A stretch of 64,000 nucleotides of DNA from an uncultured Flavobacteriaceae bacterium (GCA_943788095.1 CALSOZ010000004.1:62001-126000); one strand, 5' to 3'; counted from the first letter of the stretch, positions 10,717 through 20,890 are shown. Numbers and translations: made by a program. Notes: generated by a model not told the origin, from the letters alone.

Positions 10717-13125
10717 ATGAATTTTAGCTTAAAAAAATTTGGCATACACTTTTTAGTAATTTTAGGCTTTGCTTTGGTTGCTGTGCTGTATTTCAATCCA
10801 GTGTTAAAAGGGCAAAAAATTTATCAAAGTGACATTGTACAGTATACTGGCATGGCCAAACAACAGATCGATTTTCGAGATGTTTATGATGCCGAATCCT
10901 ATTGGACCAACAGTGCTTATGGTGGAATGCCAACCTATCAACTAGGCGCTAAATACCCTCATAACTACATTAAAAAATTGGATTTAGCTCTTCGGTTTTT
11001 ACCAAGACCGGCAGATTATCTTTTTCTATATCTTTTCGGATTTTACATTTTGTTGTTGGTTTTAAAAGTAGACTATAAAGTCGCCGTTTTAGGTGCGCTC
11101 GCCTTTGGGTTTTCTACCTATTTGATCATAATTCTAGGGGTTGGGCATAATTCAAAAGCCCATGCAATTGCTTATATGCCGCTGGTGTTATCAGGTATTA
11201 TTTTGACGTATCAAAAACGTTATTTTTTAGGGTTTATAATCACGGTGGTTGCTTCTGGATTGGAATTGGTAACTAACCACCCTCAAATGTCGTATTACCT
11301 CGGTTTTTTAATTGTAATTCTAGCGATTTCATATTTTGTGCAAGCCTATAAATCAAACCAACTGAAAGCTTTTTTTAAAGCTTCAGGGATTTTGATCGTT
11401 GCTGCGATTTTGGCATTTGGTATGAATGCCACCAATTTATTGGCAACTAGTGAATATACCAAAGAAAGCACACGTGGTCAAAGTGAATTAACAATTAATG
11501 CGGATGGCAGTGTAAAAGAACAAACAACAGGCTTAGAGAGCGCCTATATTACGCAATATAGCTATGGGATTTTAGAAACGTTTAATTTGTTCATCCCAAG
11601 ATTTATGGGCGGTGGTAATAGAGAAAATCTCGGCAAAGATTCGGAAACTTATAAAGCTTTCAGAGCTTTGGGAGCGACGCCGCTTCAAGCCCTTCAAGAA
11701 TCCGAACAGGCACCAATGTATTGGGGCGATCAACCTATTGTAGAAGCGCCAGCCTATGTTGGAGCAGTGGTGATTTTCCTTTTTGTCTTGGCGTTATTTT
11801 TATATAATGGCCGCTTCAAATGGTGGCTGATTGCTGGTGTTTTAACATCCTTACTATTATCTTATGGAAAAAACCTATCATTTTTAACGAACTTTTTCAT
11901 TGATTATATTCCTCTATATAACAAATTTAGGGCGGTAAGTTCTATTCAAGTTATTTTGGAACTGTGTATTCCACTTTTAGCAACTTTAGGATTAACGCAA
12001 TTGTTTCAAAAAGATGTAAGCTCAAAAATGAAGTTAGATGCGCTCAAGAAATCTCTCAGTATTGTTGGGGGATTGACGGTCTTATTTTTAGTTTTTAAAA
12101 ATAGTTTATTTGATTTTGTTGGAAACAGTGACGGCCAGTTTCAACAGTATTACGGCGTATCATTTGTAGAAGCGATTCGTGCGGACCGAAGTGCAATTTT
12201 TAGCGCAGATTCCATGCGAACTTTGCTGTATGTCTTAGCTGCTGCAAGCTTGATTTTTGCTTACATCAAACAAAAATTATCTCAAAATACAACCATTATT
12301 ATTTTAGGTCTTATCCTTGTTTTTGATTTAGTAGGCGTCGACCGTCGCTATGTAAATTCAGATGATTTTGTGCCGGCCATCAAAGTTGATCGTCCCTACC
12401 AAGCAAATTCTATTACTAAAGAATTATTAAAAGATACCACGAACTTTAGAGTGTTTGATATGTCGGATAATTCGACTAAAACCTCCTATTTTCATAATTC
12501 AATTGGGGGATATCATGCAGCAAAATTAAGACGATTCCAAGAGTTGCAAGAATTTCATATTGATAAAAACAATTTTGAAGTTCTAAATATGCTAAATACC
12601 AAATACATCATCTATCAAGATAAAGAAGGGGAGACCCGATATTTTGAAAATGAAAAAACCAATGGCAATGCTTGGTTTGTAGATGCGATTGAAAGCTATG
12701 ATTCTGCAGATGAAGAAATTTTAGCTTTAAATAAAATTAAAACCAACACCACAGCTATAGCCAATAGTACGGAACTTAGTTCGCGACGTTTTACCAAAGA
12801 TTCCACCGCCTCAATTCAGTTAGTTGATTACAAGCTCAATCAGTTGGTTTATGAAACAAAGAGTTCTGAAGATGGATTTGCGGTATTTTCGGAAATTTAT
12901 TACAAGAATGGCTGGTCTGCTACCCTTGATGGAACTCCTGTAGATCATTACAACGTTAATTATGTGCTTCGCGGCATGGAAATTCCAAAGGGCTCACATA
13001 GAGTCGTATTTCAATTTAATCCAACGGTAGTCAAAACAGGATCCACGATTGCTTTAATCAGTACTGTTTTAGTCGTGATTTTGATGTTGGGGATAGCGAT
13101 TCTTAATTCCAGAAAACCATCGTGA
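10717..13125 (+). CDS. YfhO-family multipass membrane protein
   Basis: 802 aa polytopic; QSDIVQYTGMAKQQIDFR, NSAYGGMPTYQL, YYKNGWSATLDGTPVDHYNVNYVLRGMEIPKGSH. Confidence 0.85.
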   Translation: MNFSLKKFGIHFLVILGFALVAVLYFNPVLKGQKIYQSDIVQYTGMAKQQIDFRDVYDAESYWTNSAYGGMPTYQLGAKYPHNYIKKLDLALRFLPRPADYLFLYLFGFYILLLVLKVDYKVAVLGALAFGFSTYLIIILGVGHNSKAHAIAYMPLVLSGIILTYQKRYFLGFIITVVASGLELVTNHPQMSYYLGFLIVILAISYFVQAYKSNQLKAFFKASGILIVAAILAFGMNATNLLATSEYTKESTRGQSELTINADGSVKEQTTGLESAYITQYSYGILETFNLFIPRFMGGGNRENLGKDSETYKAFRALGATPLQALQESEQAPMYWGDQPIVEAPAYVGAVVIFLFVLALFLYNGRFKWWLIAGVLTSLLLSYGKNLSFLTNFFIDYIPLYNKFRAVSSIQVILELCIPLLATLGLTQLFQKDVSSKMKLDALKKSLSIVGGLTVLFLVFKNSLFDFVGNSDGQFQQYYGVSFVEAIRADRSAIFSADSMRTLLYVLAAASLIFAYIKQKLSQNTTIIILGLILVFDLVGVDRRYVNSDDFVPAIKVDRPYQANSITKELLKDTTNFRVFDMSDNSTKTSYFHNSIGGYHAAKLRRFQELQEFHIDKNNFEVLNMLNTKYIIYQDKEGETRYFENEKTNGNAWFVDAIESYDSADEEILALNKIKTNTTAIANSTELSSRRFTKDSTASIQLVDYKLNQLVYETKSSEDGFAVFSEIYYKNGWSATLDGTPVDHYNVNYVLRGMEIPKGSHRVVFQFNPTVVKTGSTIALISTVLVVILMLGIAILNSRKPS

Positions 13126-14402
13126 AAAAGGTTTTAATCATCACCTACTATTGGCCACCTGCAGGCGGTCCGGGCGTTCAACGTTGGTTGAAATTTGTTA
13201 AATACCTTCCTGATTTTGGAATACAACCGATTGTTTATTGTCCAGAAAACCCCAATTATCCAACATTAGATCCCTCGTTAGAATCTGAGGTGAATTCTAA
13301 AATAACCGTTTTAAAAACGCCCATTAATGAGCCTTATAAATGGGCTCAATTGTTTTCGAAGTCCAAAACAGATCATCTATCTAAAGGCTTGATTTCGAAT
13401 CAAAAAAAACAATCTATTTTAGAAAAAGGACTTCTATTTATACGAGGAAATTTTTTCATTCCAGATGCGCGAGTCTCATGGGTTCGTCCATCGGTTTCAT
13501 TTTTGTCTGACTATATTAAGGTGCACCAAATCGATACAATTATTACCACGGGTCCTCCACATAGTTTACATCTAATCGGATTGAAATTAAAGCAATTACA
13601 CCCTGTTAGATGGATCGCAGATTTTAGAGATCCTTGGACTCAAATCGGCTATCATAAAAAATTAATGCTAAGTTCATTTGCTAAAAAAAAGCATCAGACA
13701 TTAGAGGCAACGGTACTTAACGCTGCCGACGAATTAGTCGTTACCAGTTTACAAACGAAGCAGCTATTTTCTAAATTAACAAACACAGCCATCACAGTCA
13801 TCACCAATGGTTTTGATTTTGAGATTACCAACAGCAGTACATTAGATTCAAAGTTTACCTTATCTCATATCGGATCTTTACTAGAGGGACGAAATCCGCA
13901 AATTTTATGGAAAGTGTTGTCAAATTTAGTGAAAGAATCTACCGAGTTTTCTTCTGCTTTTCAATTAAATTTAATTGGGTCTGTTAGTTCAAACGTCATG
14001 GATTCTATAGGTAGTTTTGGTCTTGAAAATCATATCCAGAATCATGGCTATGTCTCACATACAGATGCTTTAGAGTTTCAAAAAAATGCTCAACTGTTAT
14101 TACTGATAGAAGAAAATTCAAAAGAAACAGAATACATTATCCCTGGGAAATTATTTGAATATATGGCCTCTAAACGTCCAATTATCGCGATAGGTCCAAA
14201 TACTTCAGATATTGAAAAAATAATAAACCAAACAAATTCTGGGACCTATTTCAGATATGATAATGAAGATTTGCTTCGAACTACCTTGAGGGCGCATTTT
14301 GAGGCTTTTAAGACTCAACAATTAAGAGCAAATTCCAAAGGATTAGAGATGTACAGTCGAAAGTTTTTGACAAAACAATTAGCTAAAAAAATTCTGACTT
14401 AA
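13122..14402 (+). CDS. Glycosyltransferase family 4-like protein
   Basis: MKKVLIITYYWPPAGGPGVQRWLKFVKYLPDFG; PGKLFEYMASKRPIIAIGP; GTG start overlapping upstream stop. Confidence 0.85.
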   Translation: MKKVLIITYYWPPAGGPGVQRWLKFVKYLPDFGIQPIVYCPENPNYPTLDPSLESEVNSKITVLKTPINEPYKWAQLFSKSKTDHLSKGLISNQKKQSILEKGLLFIRGNFFIPDARVSWVRPSVSFLSDYIKVHQIDTIITTGPPHSLHLIGLKLKQLHPVRWIADFRDPWTQIGYHKKLMLSSFAKKKHQTLEATVLNAADELVVTSLQTKQLFSKLTNTAITVITNGFDFEITNSSTLDSKFTLSHIGSLLEGRNPQILWKVLSNLVKESTEFSSAFQLNLIGSVSSNVMDSIGSFGLENHIQNHGYVSHTDALEFQKNAQLLLLIEENSKETEYIIPGKLFEYMASKRPIIAIGPNTSDIEKIINQTNSGTYFRYDNEDLLRTTLRAHFEAFKTQQLRANSKGLEMYSRKFLTKQLAKKILT

Positions 14403-14410
14403 TATTAAAA

Positions 14411-14448
14411 ACTCCGTAGTGATGTGGGATATTCACCTACGGAGCTTT
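14411..14448. terminator. Intergenic stem-loop, probable terminator between convergent genes
   Basis: CTCCGTAG...CTACGGAG inverted repeat (14412-14419 / 14437-14444) between convergent CDSs. Confidence 0.65.
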
Positions 14449-14476
14449 CAACTAACTAACTAACAAACTAAAAATA

Positions 14477-15475
14477 TTATTTTCTTCGTCTCGCGGCTGT
14501 TTTCTCTGTCCGTGCTCTTGGACTCCTTTGTGCCACAACATTTGAATTTGGAATTCGGCTAGATATTTTCGTTCTCTTTTTTGGGCTTGAACTTGTCGTT
14601 CTCGCTTTTGCTCGATTTGCCGTAGATTTTGATGTTGTTTTGCGGACGTAAGGGCGTGTTGTGGGATTGGTACGTTTTGTACGTTTAACGGTTTTTGTTC
14701 TAACCGTTGGGTTTGATGAACGTGCAACGCTTGTTTTTGATCTTGATTGTGTTGCTATGCGTACATCTGAGCGTGTTCTATTAGTGACAGATTTTCTTGA
14801 ATCTCGTTTGACTTTATATCGATCACTATGGTTCGATCGCGTTGTAGCAACTCTATTTTGACCCTGTCGATTTCTAAACACAGTAGGACGTCGATTGTTT
14901 CTATACGGACTTTCGTATCGATATCTAATAGGCTTGTAGTGTCTTCTATAGGGCGTGTTGAAGTTGACACAAAAATTTAATTTGGGTGCTCTATAATAGG
15001 AATGCCAAATGCTTGGCGTATAAAAACGATGCTGACGATTGACATATCCATTACAATGCGCGTTGTTGTAATGGTCATATCTAATATTCATGCCACCAAT
15101 CCAAGATATTTGTCCTCGGTAATCATAATTAATATGCACAGTTCCAGCTTGACTGATTCGTCCATAATAATCATAAAATATTGGGAGGTTTTCAATTTGA
15201 ATGACGGCACCATAATTATCGTATTGAATATAGGCACCATAATCATAACCCGTATTAAAACTAACATTTATACCATGATGGTTTGAATACCTATTTCGAC
15301 CTTGTCGGTATCTAAGGACATTAAAATCAAATTGGCCATCTTTAAAAATAGCAAACTCAACACCTTGTTCATTAAATATGAAAGAATTATGGGATCTCGA
15401 TTGATTTGGAAACGGTGTTGCATATACAGTCCCGAATAAGGCGATACTAACGAGGGTTAAAAATAATTTTTTCAT
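14477..15475 (-). CDS. Secreted hypothetical protein with Tyr-rich repeats and long Lys/Arg/Ser/Thr-rich tail
   Basis: Signal peptide MKKLFLTLVSIALFGTVYAT; YDYGAYIQYDNYGAVIQ... repeats; basic low-complexity C-terminal ~130 aa. Confidence 0.65.
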   Translation of the reverse strand: MKKLFLTLVSIALFGTVYATPFPNQSRSHNSFIFNEQGVEFAIFKDGQFDFNVLRYRQGRNRYSNHHGINVSFNTGYDYGAYIQYDNYGAVIQIENLPIFYDYYGRISQAGTVHINYDYRGQISWIGGMNIRYDHYNNAHCNGYVNRQHRFYTPSIWHSYYRAPKLNFCVNFNTPYRRHYKPIRYRYESPYRNNRRPTVFRNRQGQNRVATTRSNHSDRYKVKRDSRKSVTNRTRSDVRIATQSRSKTSVARSSNPTVRTKTVKRTKRTNPTTRPYVRKTTSKSTANRAKARTTSSSPKKRTKISSRIPNSNVVAQRSPRARTEKTAARRRK

Positions 15476-15585
15476 AATACAAAGTTTTTAAAAGTTAAAC
15501 TCAACTTTGTATTACCAAACAACGTGCCAAAAATAAAATAAACAAATAAACAATTGATTGTTAGTTACTTATGTTTTAAGTAATA

Positions 15586-18375
15586 TTAAAGTAATTTACT
15601 TTTTAGAAAATGCCCAGTGGAAGATGTTTTGGATTTAGCAACGGATTCTGGTGTGCCTTCAGCCAGTATGTAACCGCCGTTAGCACCGCCTTCAGGTCCC
15701 AAATCAATCACATGATCGGCACATTTAATAAGGTCTAAATTATGCTCAACCACTACTATAGAATGCCCTTTATCAATTAAAGCATTGAATGATTTAAGCA
15801 GTTTTTTAATATCGTGAAAATGAAGCCCAGTCGTGGGTTCGTCAAAAATAAACAGCCCCGTTTCTGCTTTGGATCCTTTGCCTAAAAAGGAAGCTAATTT
15901 TATTCGTTGTGCTTCTCCTCCAGAAAGTGTTGATGAACTTTGCCCCAACGTAACATAGCCCAAACCGACATCTTGAAGTGGTTGAAGTTTTGTTTTGATT
16001 TTAGTCACGTTATGGGTCTCAAAAAAGGCAATGGCATCGTCAATGGTCATATTAAGGACATCATCGATTGTTTTGTCGTGGAATTTGATTTCTAACACTT
16101 GTTTTTTAAAGCGTTTTCCGTTACAGTCATCACATTCTAGCTGCACATCTGCCATAAACTGCATTTCTATGGTCACATTACCTTCGCCTTTACAGGTGTC
16201 ACAGCGACCGCCGTCTACATTGAATGAAAAATGTTTGGGTTGGTAATTCCTTAATACGCTTAACTTTTGTTTAGAAAACAAAGCCCTAATATCATCATAG
16301 GCTTTGATATAAGTCACAGGATTCGATCGGGAGGAGCGTCCAATTGGGTTTTGATCAACAAATTCGATAAACTTAACGGTGCTAAAATTACCTTCGATGC
16401 TCGTAAATTCACCAGCCTTCTCACCATAACCTCCAATAGATTTTAGTAGCGCAGGATATACGATGCGTTTAACGAGCGTACTTTTACCACTTCCAGAAAC
16501 ACCTGTCACAACCGTTAGCATGTTTAATGGGAATGTAACATCTATATTTTTTAAATTATGCTCGCGTGCGCCTTTAATCGTTATATGGTATTTTGAAGTC
16601 CGACGCTTTTTTGGAACTTCAATTTCTAGAGATCCATTTAGATATTGTGCGGTAAGTGTATTACTTTTTAAAAGCGATTTGTAAGTGCCACTCGCCATTA
16701 CTTCACCACCAAACGTACCAGCTTCGGGGCCTATATCAATGATGTAATCGGCCGCCGCCATAATGGCTTCATCGTGTTCAACAACAATAACGGTATTGCC
16801 TAAATCTCGCAATGCATTTAGCACATTGACAAGCCGTTCGGTATCTTTTGAATGGAGTCCAATACTAGGTTCATCTAAAATATACATGGAACCAACCAGA
16901 CTGCTCCCGAGTGAGGTTGCTAGATTAATCCGTTGACTTTCGCCTCCAGATAACGTATTTGATTTTCTGTTTAAGGTTAAATAATCCAACCCTACATTGG
17001 TCAAAAAATCCAAACGATTATGAATTTCTTTGAGCAATCGTTTTGCAATTTCTTGTTCTTTAGAATCTAGAGTTAAATCATTAAAAAATGTTTTTAAATC
17101 TTTGAGCGACATTTCAACTAAATCAGTGATGGAAGCCGCACCAACTTTTACAAAATTAGCTTCTTCACGTAATCGTTTTCCGTGACAATTTCCACATTTT
17201 GTTTTACCTCTATAACGGGATAACATCACGCGGTTTTGAACTTTATAGGCCTTAGATTCTAAGTCTTCAAAAAAAGAATTTAACCCTGTAAAATGAGTGT
17301 TCCCTGTCCATAATAAGTGTTGATGATTTTGTTCAAATTCAAAGTAAGGTTTATGAATAGGGAAATCAAACTTATGGCTATTATTAACCAATTGATCTCT
17401 GTAATATTTCATGCTTTCACCCCGCCACGGAAACACTGCGTTTTCGTAAATAGAGAGGGAGGTGTTTGGAATGACTAAGGTTTCATCAATCCCAATGACA
17501 TCGCCATAGCCTTCACATTTTGGACAGGCGCCATAGGGATTGTTAAAGCTAAATAAATGGGTGTTTGGTTCTAAAAACTTTTGACCATCAAGTTCAAATG
17601 AATTACTAAATTCACGACTGTCAGAATTCTCTAGTTTTTCAATTTGACATCGTCCATTGCCTTCAAAAAAGGCCATTTCAATCGCATCTGCTAAACGGTT
17701 ATAAAAATCGTCTTCGTCTTTTACAATGATCCGATCAACGACTAGACTGATGGCTTTTGGAAGTTTTTTAAAATTTTCTATTTGTTCGATACGTTCAACC
17801 CGATCACCGATCTTGATTCGAGCATATCCCTGATGTTGAAGCGCTTGTAGTTTATTTTCGATGGTACGTCCTTCTTCTAAAATAATCGGAGCAAGTAAAA
17901 GAAGTTTTTCGCCGATTTCTAAGGTTTTCACGTAGTTGATCACATCGCTAGTCGTATCTTTTTTCACTACATTATTAGAAGTAGGGGAATAGGTTTTTCC
18001 GATACGCGCAAAAACTAATTTTAAATAATCATAAATTTCGGTCGTCGTTCCAACCGTCGATCGTGGATTGGTAGAATTCACTTTTTGTTCAATGGCGATC
18101 GCTGGTGCAATTCCTTTGATGTAATCGACATTTGGTTTGTTGAGTCGTCCCAAAAATTGACGGGCATAACTCGATAAACTCTCCACATAACGGCGTTGCC
18201 CTTCTGCATATAAAGTATCAAATGCCAAACTTGATTTTCCAGATCCAGAAAGCCCTGTAATCACAACCAATTTGTGTCGTGGAATCGCAACATCAATATT
18301 CTTTAGATTGTGCAATTTTGCGCCCTTGATTAGAATGTGCTGTTTTGGACTTAGTTTTGAAAGGTCTAGTGGCAT
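15586..18375 (-). CDS. uvrA: Excinuclease ABC subunit A
   Basis: 929 aa; GLSGSGKSSLAFDTLYAEGQRRYVESLSSYARQFL; LSGGESQRINLATSLGSSL; GVSGSGKSTLV; zinc-binding Cys pairs. Confidence 0.98.
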   Translation of the reverse strand: MPLDLSKLSPKQHILIKGAKLHNLKNIDVAIPRHKLVVITGLSGSGKSSLAFDTLYAEGQRRYVESLSSYARQFLGRLNKPNVDYIKGIAPAIAIEQKVNSTNPRSTVGTTTEIYDYLKLVFARIGKTYSPTSNNVVKKDTTSDVINYVKTLEIGEKLLLLAPIILEEGRTIENKLQALQHQGYARIKIGDRVERIEQIENFKKLPKAISLVVDRIIVKDEDDFYNRLADAIEMAFFEGNGRCQIEKLENSDSREFSNSFELDGQKFLEPNTHLFSFNNPYGACPKCEGYGDVIGIDETLVIPNTSLSIYENAVFPWRGESMKYYRDQLVNNSHKFDFPIHKPYFEFEQNHQHLLWTGNTHFTGLNSFFEDLESKAYKVQNRVMLSRYRGKTKCGNCHGKRLREEANFVKVGAASITDLVEMSLKDLKTFFNDLTLDSKEQEIAKRLLKEIHNRLDFLTNVGLDYLTLNRKSNTLSGGESQRINLATSLGSSLVGSMYILDEPSIGLHSKDTERLVNVLNALRDLGNTVIVVEHDEAIMAAADYIIDIGPEAGTFGGEVMASGTYKSLLKSNTLTAQYLNGSLEIEVPKKRRTSKYHITIKGAREHNLKNIDVTFPLNMLTVVTGVSGSGKSTLVKRIVYPALLKSIGGYGEKAGEFTSIEGNFSTVKFIEFVDQNPIGRSSRSNPVTYIKAYDDIRALFSKQKLSVLRNYQPKHFSFNVDGGRCDTCKGEGNVTIEMQFMADVQLECDDCNGKRFKKQVLEIKFHDKTIDDVLNMTIDDAIAFFETHNVTKIKTKLQPLQDVGLGYVTLGQSSSTLSGGEAQRIKLASFLGKGSKAETGLFIFDEPTTGLHFHDIKKLLKSFNALIDKGHSIVVVEHNLDLIKCADHVIDLGPEGGANGGYILAEGTPESVAKSKTSSTGHFLKSKLL

Positions 18376-18467
18376 TTATTAAATTAAAATTAGTTTGCAA
18401 AGATACTATTAATATGAAAAATATTAAAGCAGACTTAAACCTACTTATACATAAAAACTAAAATAAA

Positions 18468-18500
18468 TTTGTAAAATTGAATGGATTGTTGTTATATTTG
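18468..18500 (+). promoter_or_regulatory. Bacteroidota-type promoter upstream of ECF sigma factor
   Basis: TTTG (18468-18471), 21-nt spacer, TATATTTG (18493-18500), matching -33 TTG / -7 TAnnTTTG. Confidence 0.55.
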
Positions 18501-18595
18501 ATCAATTAATTTAAAGCAAACGCTTATAGAATAACATTACTTTTTTAATTTTTCAACCATGCACACCCATATTGTGCGTTATTAAAAGTAAAGTT

Positions 18596-19180
18596 ATGAT
18601 CTCAAAATCTCAAAGTGATGCTACCCTTGTCAGTAATTATATTAAAGGAGATGAACCTTCTTTATCAATTTTAATCAATCGTCACCAACAACGGCTCTAT
18701 AGTTTTATATACTCCAAAGTGTATGACCGTGATGTGACCGAAGATGTCTTTCAGGACACCTTTATCAAAGTCATCAAAACTTTAAAATTAGGCAAGTATA
18801 ATGAGGAAGGTAAGTTTTTACCTTGGGTGATGCGGATCGCTCATAATTTAGTCATTGATCACTTTCGAAAAAATAACCGGATGCCAAAATTTAACAACAG
18901 CGGCGATTTTGATATATTTTCGGTACTAAGTGATGGTACTCTTAATGCCGAAGGCGAATTAGTCCAATCTCAAATTGTTCAAGACATAAGAGCTCTTGTG
19001 GAAGAATTGCCAGACGATCAGAAAACTGTTTTGATCATGCGCATGTATAACGACATGAGTTTTAAAGAAATCTCCGAAAATACAGGCGTAAGTATCAATA
19101 CCGCTCTGGGACGGATGCGTTATGCCTTGATCAATCTTCGTAAATTAATCGAAAAACACAATATTATTTTAACAAATTAA
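18596..19180 (+). CDS. ECF-type RNA polymerase sigma factor
   Basis: MISKSQSDATLVSNYIKGDEPSLSILINRHQQRLYSFIYSKVYDRDVTEDVFQDTFIKV; region 4 FKEISENTGVSINTALGRMRYALINLRK; ATG at 18596 preferred over ORF-track start. Confidence 0.92.
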   Translation: MISKSQSDATLVSNYIKGDEPSLSILINRHQQRLYSFIYSKVYDRDVTEDVFQDTFIKVIKTLKLGKYNEEGKFLPWVMRIAHNLVIDHFRKNNRMPKFNNSGDFDIFSVLSDGTLNAEGELVQSQIVQDIRALVEELPDDQKTVLIMRMYNDMSFKEISENTGVSINTALGRMRYALINLRKLIEKHNIILTN

Positions 19181-19250
19181 AGGCGTTTTAAAATATATTG
19201 AGCAATTTGTCGTTAATGTAAGTAACAAACTAACTAACAATGACAGGCTC

Positions 19251-19394
19251 ATGGCAAAACTTTACACTCAAAAACCCTCTAATTCTAATACATTTAAACC
19301 CAAGACAGAAACCATAAATTTTCTTTTGAATTACTCAAAAGCATTGAAAGTTTCTACTTATAAGGGACTTAAATTTGAGTCCATACTCAATTAG
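19251..19394 (+). CDS. Small hypothetical protein (47 aa) downstream of sigma factor
   Basis: ATG 19251 to TAG 19392-19394: MAKLYTQKPSNSNTFKPKTETINFLLNYSKALKVSTYKGLKFESILN; followed by strong terminator. Confidence 0.65.
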   Translation: MAKLYTQKPSNSNTFKPKTETINFLLNYSKALKVSTYKGLKFESILN

Positions 19395-19407
19395 TTTAGA
19401 ACTTATA

Positions 19408-19435
19408 AATCCCAACAGCTGTTGGGATTTTTTTA
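19408..19435 (+). terminator. Rho-independent terminator
   Basis: AATCCCAACAGCTGTTGGGATTTTTTT, perfect palindrome plus T-tract. Confidence 0.9.
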
Positions 19436-19802
19436 TATCCTTTATAGTAAGAGGCTTTTTGGAGCTGGCGCCACGCTAAGGCGGAACAAGAGCAAATGAT
19501 GATCGCGCTAGCATGGGGTTTTTAATTAATGCATTTATGATTCGGTTAGTATAAGGCAAGTTCGGTAGTAAAATTGTTGCACTTTCAGGTTTGCTCTGAG
19601 CCAAATTAAAAATTTAGTGGTGTTTGTTTAAGTGACAAAATGACAATTATACTGAAAAAATGACTGTTAGGGAGGCAATTTTAATAACATCTGCTGGATA
19701 AAATTCAGTAAATCCATTTTGGCATTTTTTTTGTTTTTTTTGAAGTCGAAATCAATGGAGATTTCAAATTTGAAATAATGTTTAATTTAAAATTTTGTAA
19801 TT

Positions 19803-20282
19803 ATGAGCAATTTAGTAAGTGTTCCTAAAAAAGGAAGTTTAGTGAACAGTAATTCAAATCAAAACTTCCCAACTTTGTCAAATTGGTTAGATGATATTTT
19901 TAATCGTGACCTAATACCTTCAGTATTTACCTCAAACTTTAATACTGGAATTACTTTGCCAAAAGTTAACATCATAGAAACCGCAAATGATTTTGCAGTA
20001 GAAATGGCAGTTCCAGGTCTTAAGAAATCAGATTTCCAAATTGACATTGACAATCAAGTATTATCAATCTCGACAGAGACAAAGGAAGACAATGAACACA
20101 AAGAAGAAAATTATACTCGTAGAGAGTTTGGTTACTCTTCTTTCAAAAGAACCTTTACTCTGCCTGAAAGTGTAAATGCTGATAAAATTAATGCAAGTTA
20201 TAACGAAGGCATTTTGAGTATTCTCTTACCCAAAAAAGAAGAGGCAAAACAAAAGCCAGCTAGAAGCATTAAGATTTCATAA
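19803..20282 (+). CDS. Hsp20/alpha-crystallin family small heat shock protein
   Basis: PKVNIIETANDFAVEMAVPGLKKSDFQIDIDNQVLSISTETKEDNEHKEENYTRREFGYSSFKRTFTLPESVNADKINASYNEGILSILLPKKEEA. Confidence 0.95.
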   Translation: MSNLVSVPKKGSLVNSNSNQNFPTLSNWLDDIFNRDLIPSVFTSNFNTGITLPKVNIIETANDFAVEMAVPGLKKSDFQIDIDNQVLSISTETKEDNEHKEENYTRREFGYSSFKRTFTLPESVNADKINASYNEGILSILLPKKEEAKQKPARSIKIS

Positions 20283-20390
20283 TCGATTTACTTAAATTTT
20301 TGATTGATGAGTAAAGTATATAGTAGGGGACCGAGTAATCGGTCTCCTAACTATACTCTTAAAAATGTTTAATCCTTAAAATTTAAAGCG

Positions 20391-20870
20391 ATGAAAAAAT
20401 ATGTTTTATTATTCATGATTGGTATGTTAAGCGTGAGTTGCAACAGTCAAAATAAAGATCTAAAAAATAAGGAAAGTGAAGAAAAATCAATTAAAGAACC
20501 AAAGGGCTCTTGGAAAGTAGATAAAGAATTTGACGAAAATGGAAATTTAATTAGATATGATAGTATTTATTCTTGGTCTTCCGATGATAAATACGACAAT
20601 CTATCATTTTCAGAGCGAGATAGTTTGATGCAATCTTTTAAATCAAGATTTTTCACCAATTTTTCGGTATTTGAAAACCGAGGGTTTGAAGATGTTTTTT
20701 CTAAAGACTCACTTTTTAGTAAACATTTCTTTAATGATGATTTTTTTGAAAGTGATTTTGGTTCAGACTTTATGGATATTGACAAAATATGGCAACAGAT
20801 GAATGCAAGACAGAAAAATTTTTTAGAAAAATATCGTTCAGAATTTATTAAACCCGAAGACGAAAACTAA
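20391..20870 (+). CDS. Hypothetical lipoprotein downstream of Hsp20
   Basis: Lipobox MLSVSCNSQ; Asp/Phe/Ser-rich. Confidence 0.65.
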   Translation: MKKYVLLFMIGMLSVSCNSQNKDLKNKESEEKSIKEPKGSWKVDKEFDENGNLIRYDSIYSWSSDDKYDNLSFSERDSLMQSFKSRFFTNFSVFENRGFEDVFSKDSLFSKHFFNDDFFESDFGSDFMDIDKIWQQMNARQKNFLEKYRSEFIKPEDEN

Positions 20871-20890
20871 ATAGTTTTCGTTTTTTTTTT
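20861..20890 (+). terminator. Rho-independent terminator
   Basis: CGAAAACTAAATAGTTTTCG followed by TTTTTTTTTT. Confidence 0.85.

Noticed and set aside
14450-14470. ACTAACTAACTAAC tandem tetranucleotide
   Set aside because: Only about three units, intergenic, next to a terminator; too short to claim a functional repeat or phase-variable tract.
14452-14970. Overlapping ORFs on both strands inside 14477-15475
   Set aside because: By-products of the repetitive basic coding sequence; the 332-aa frame with a signal peptide is the coherent one.
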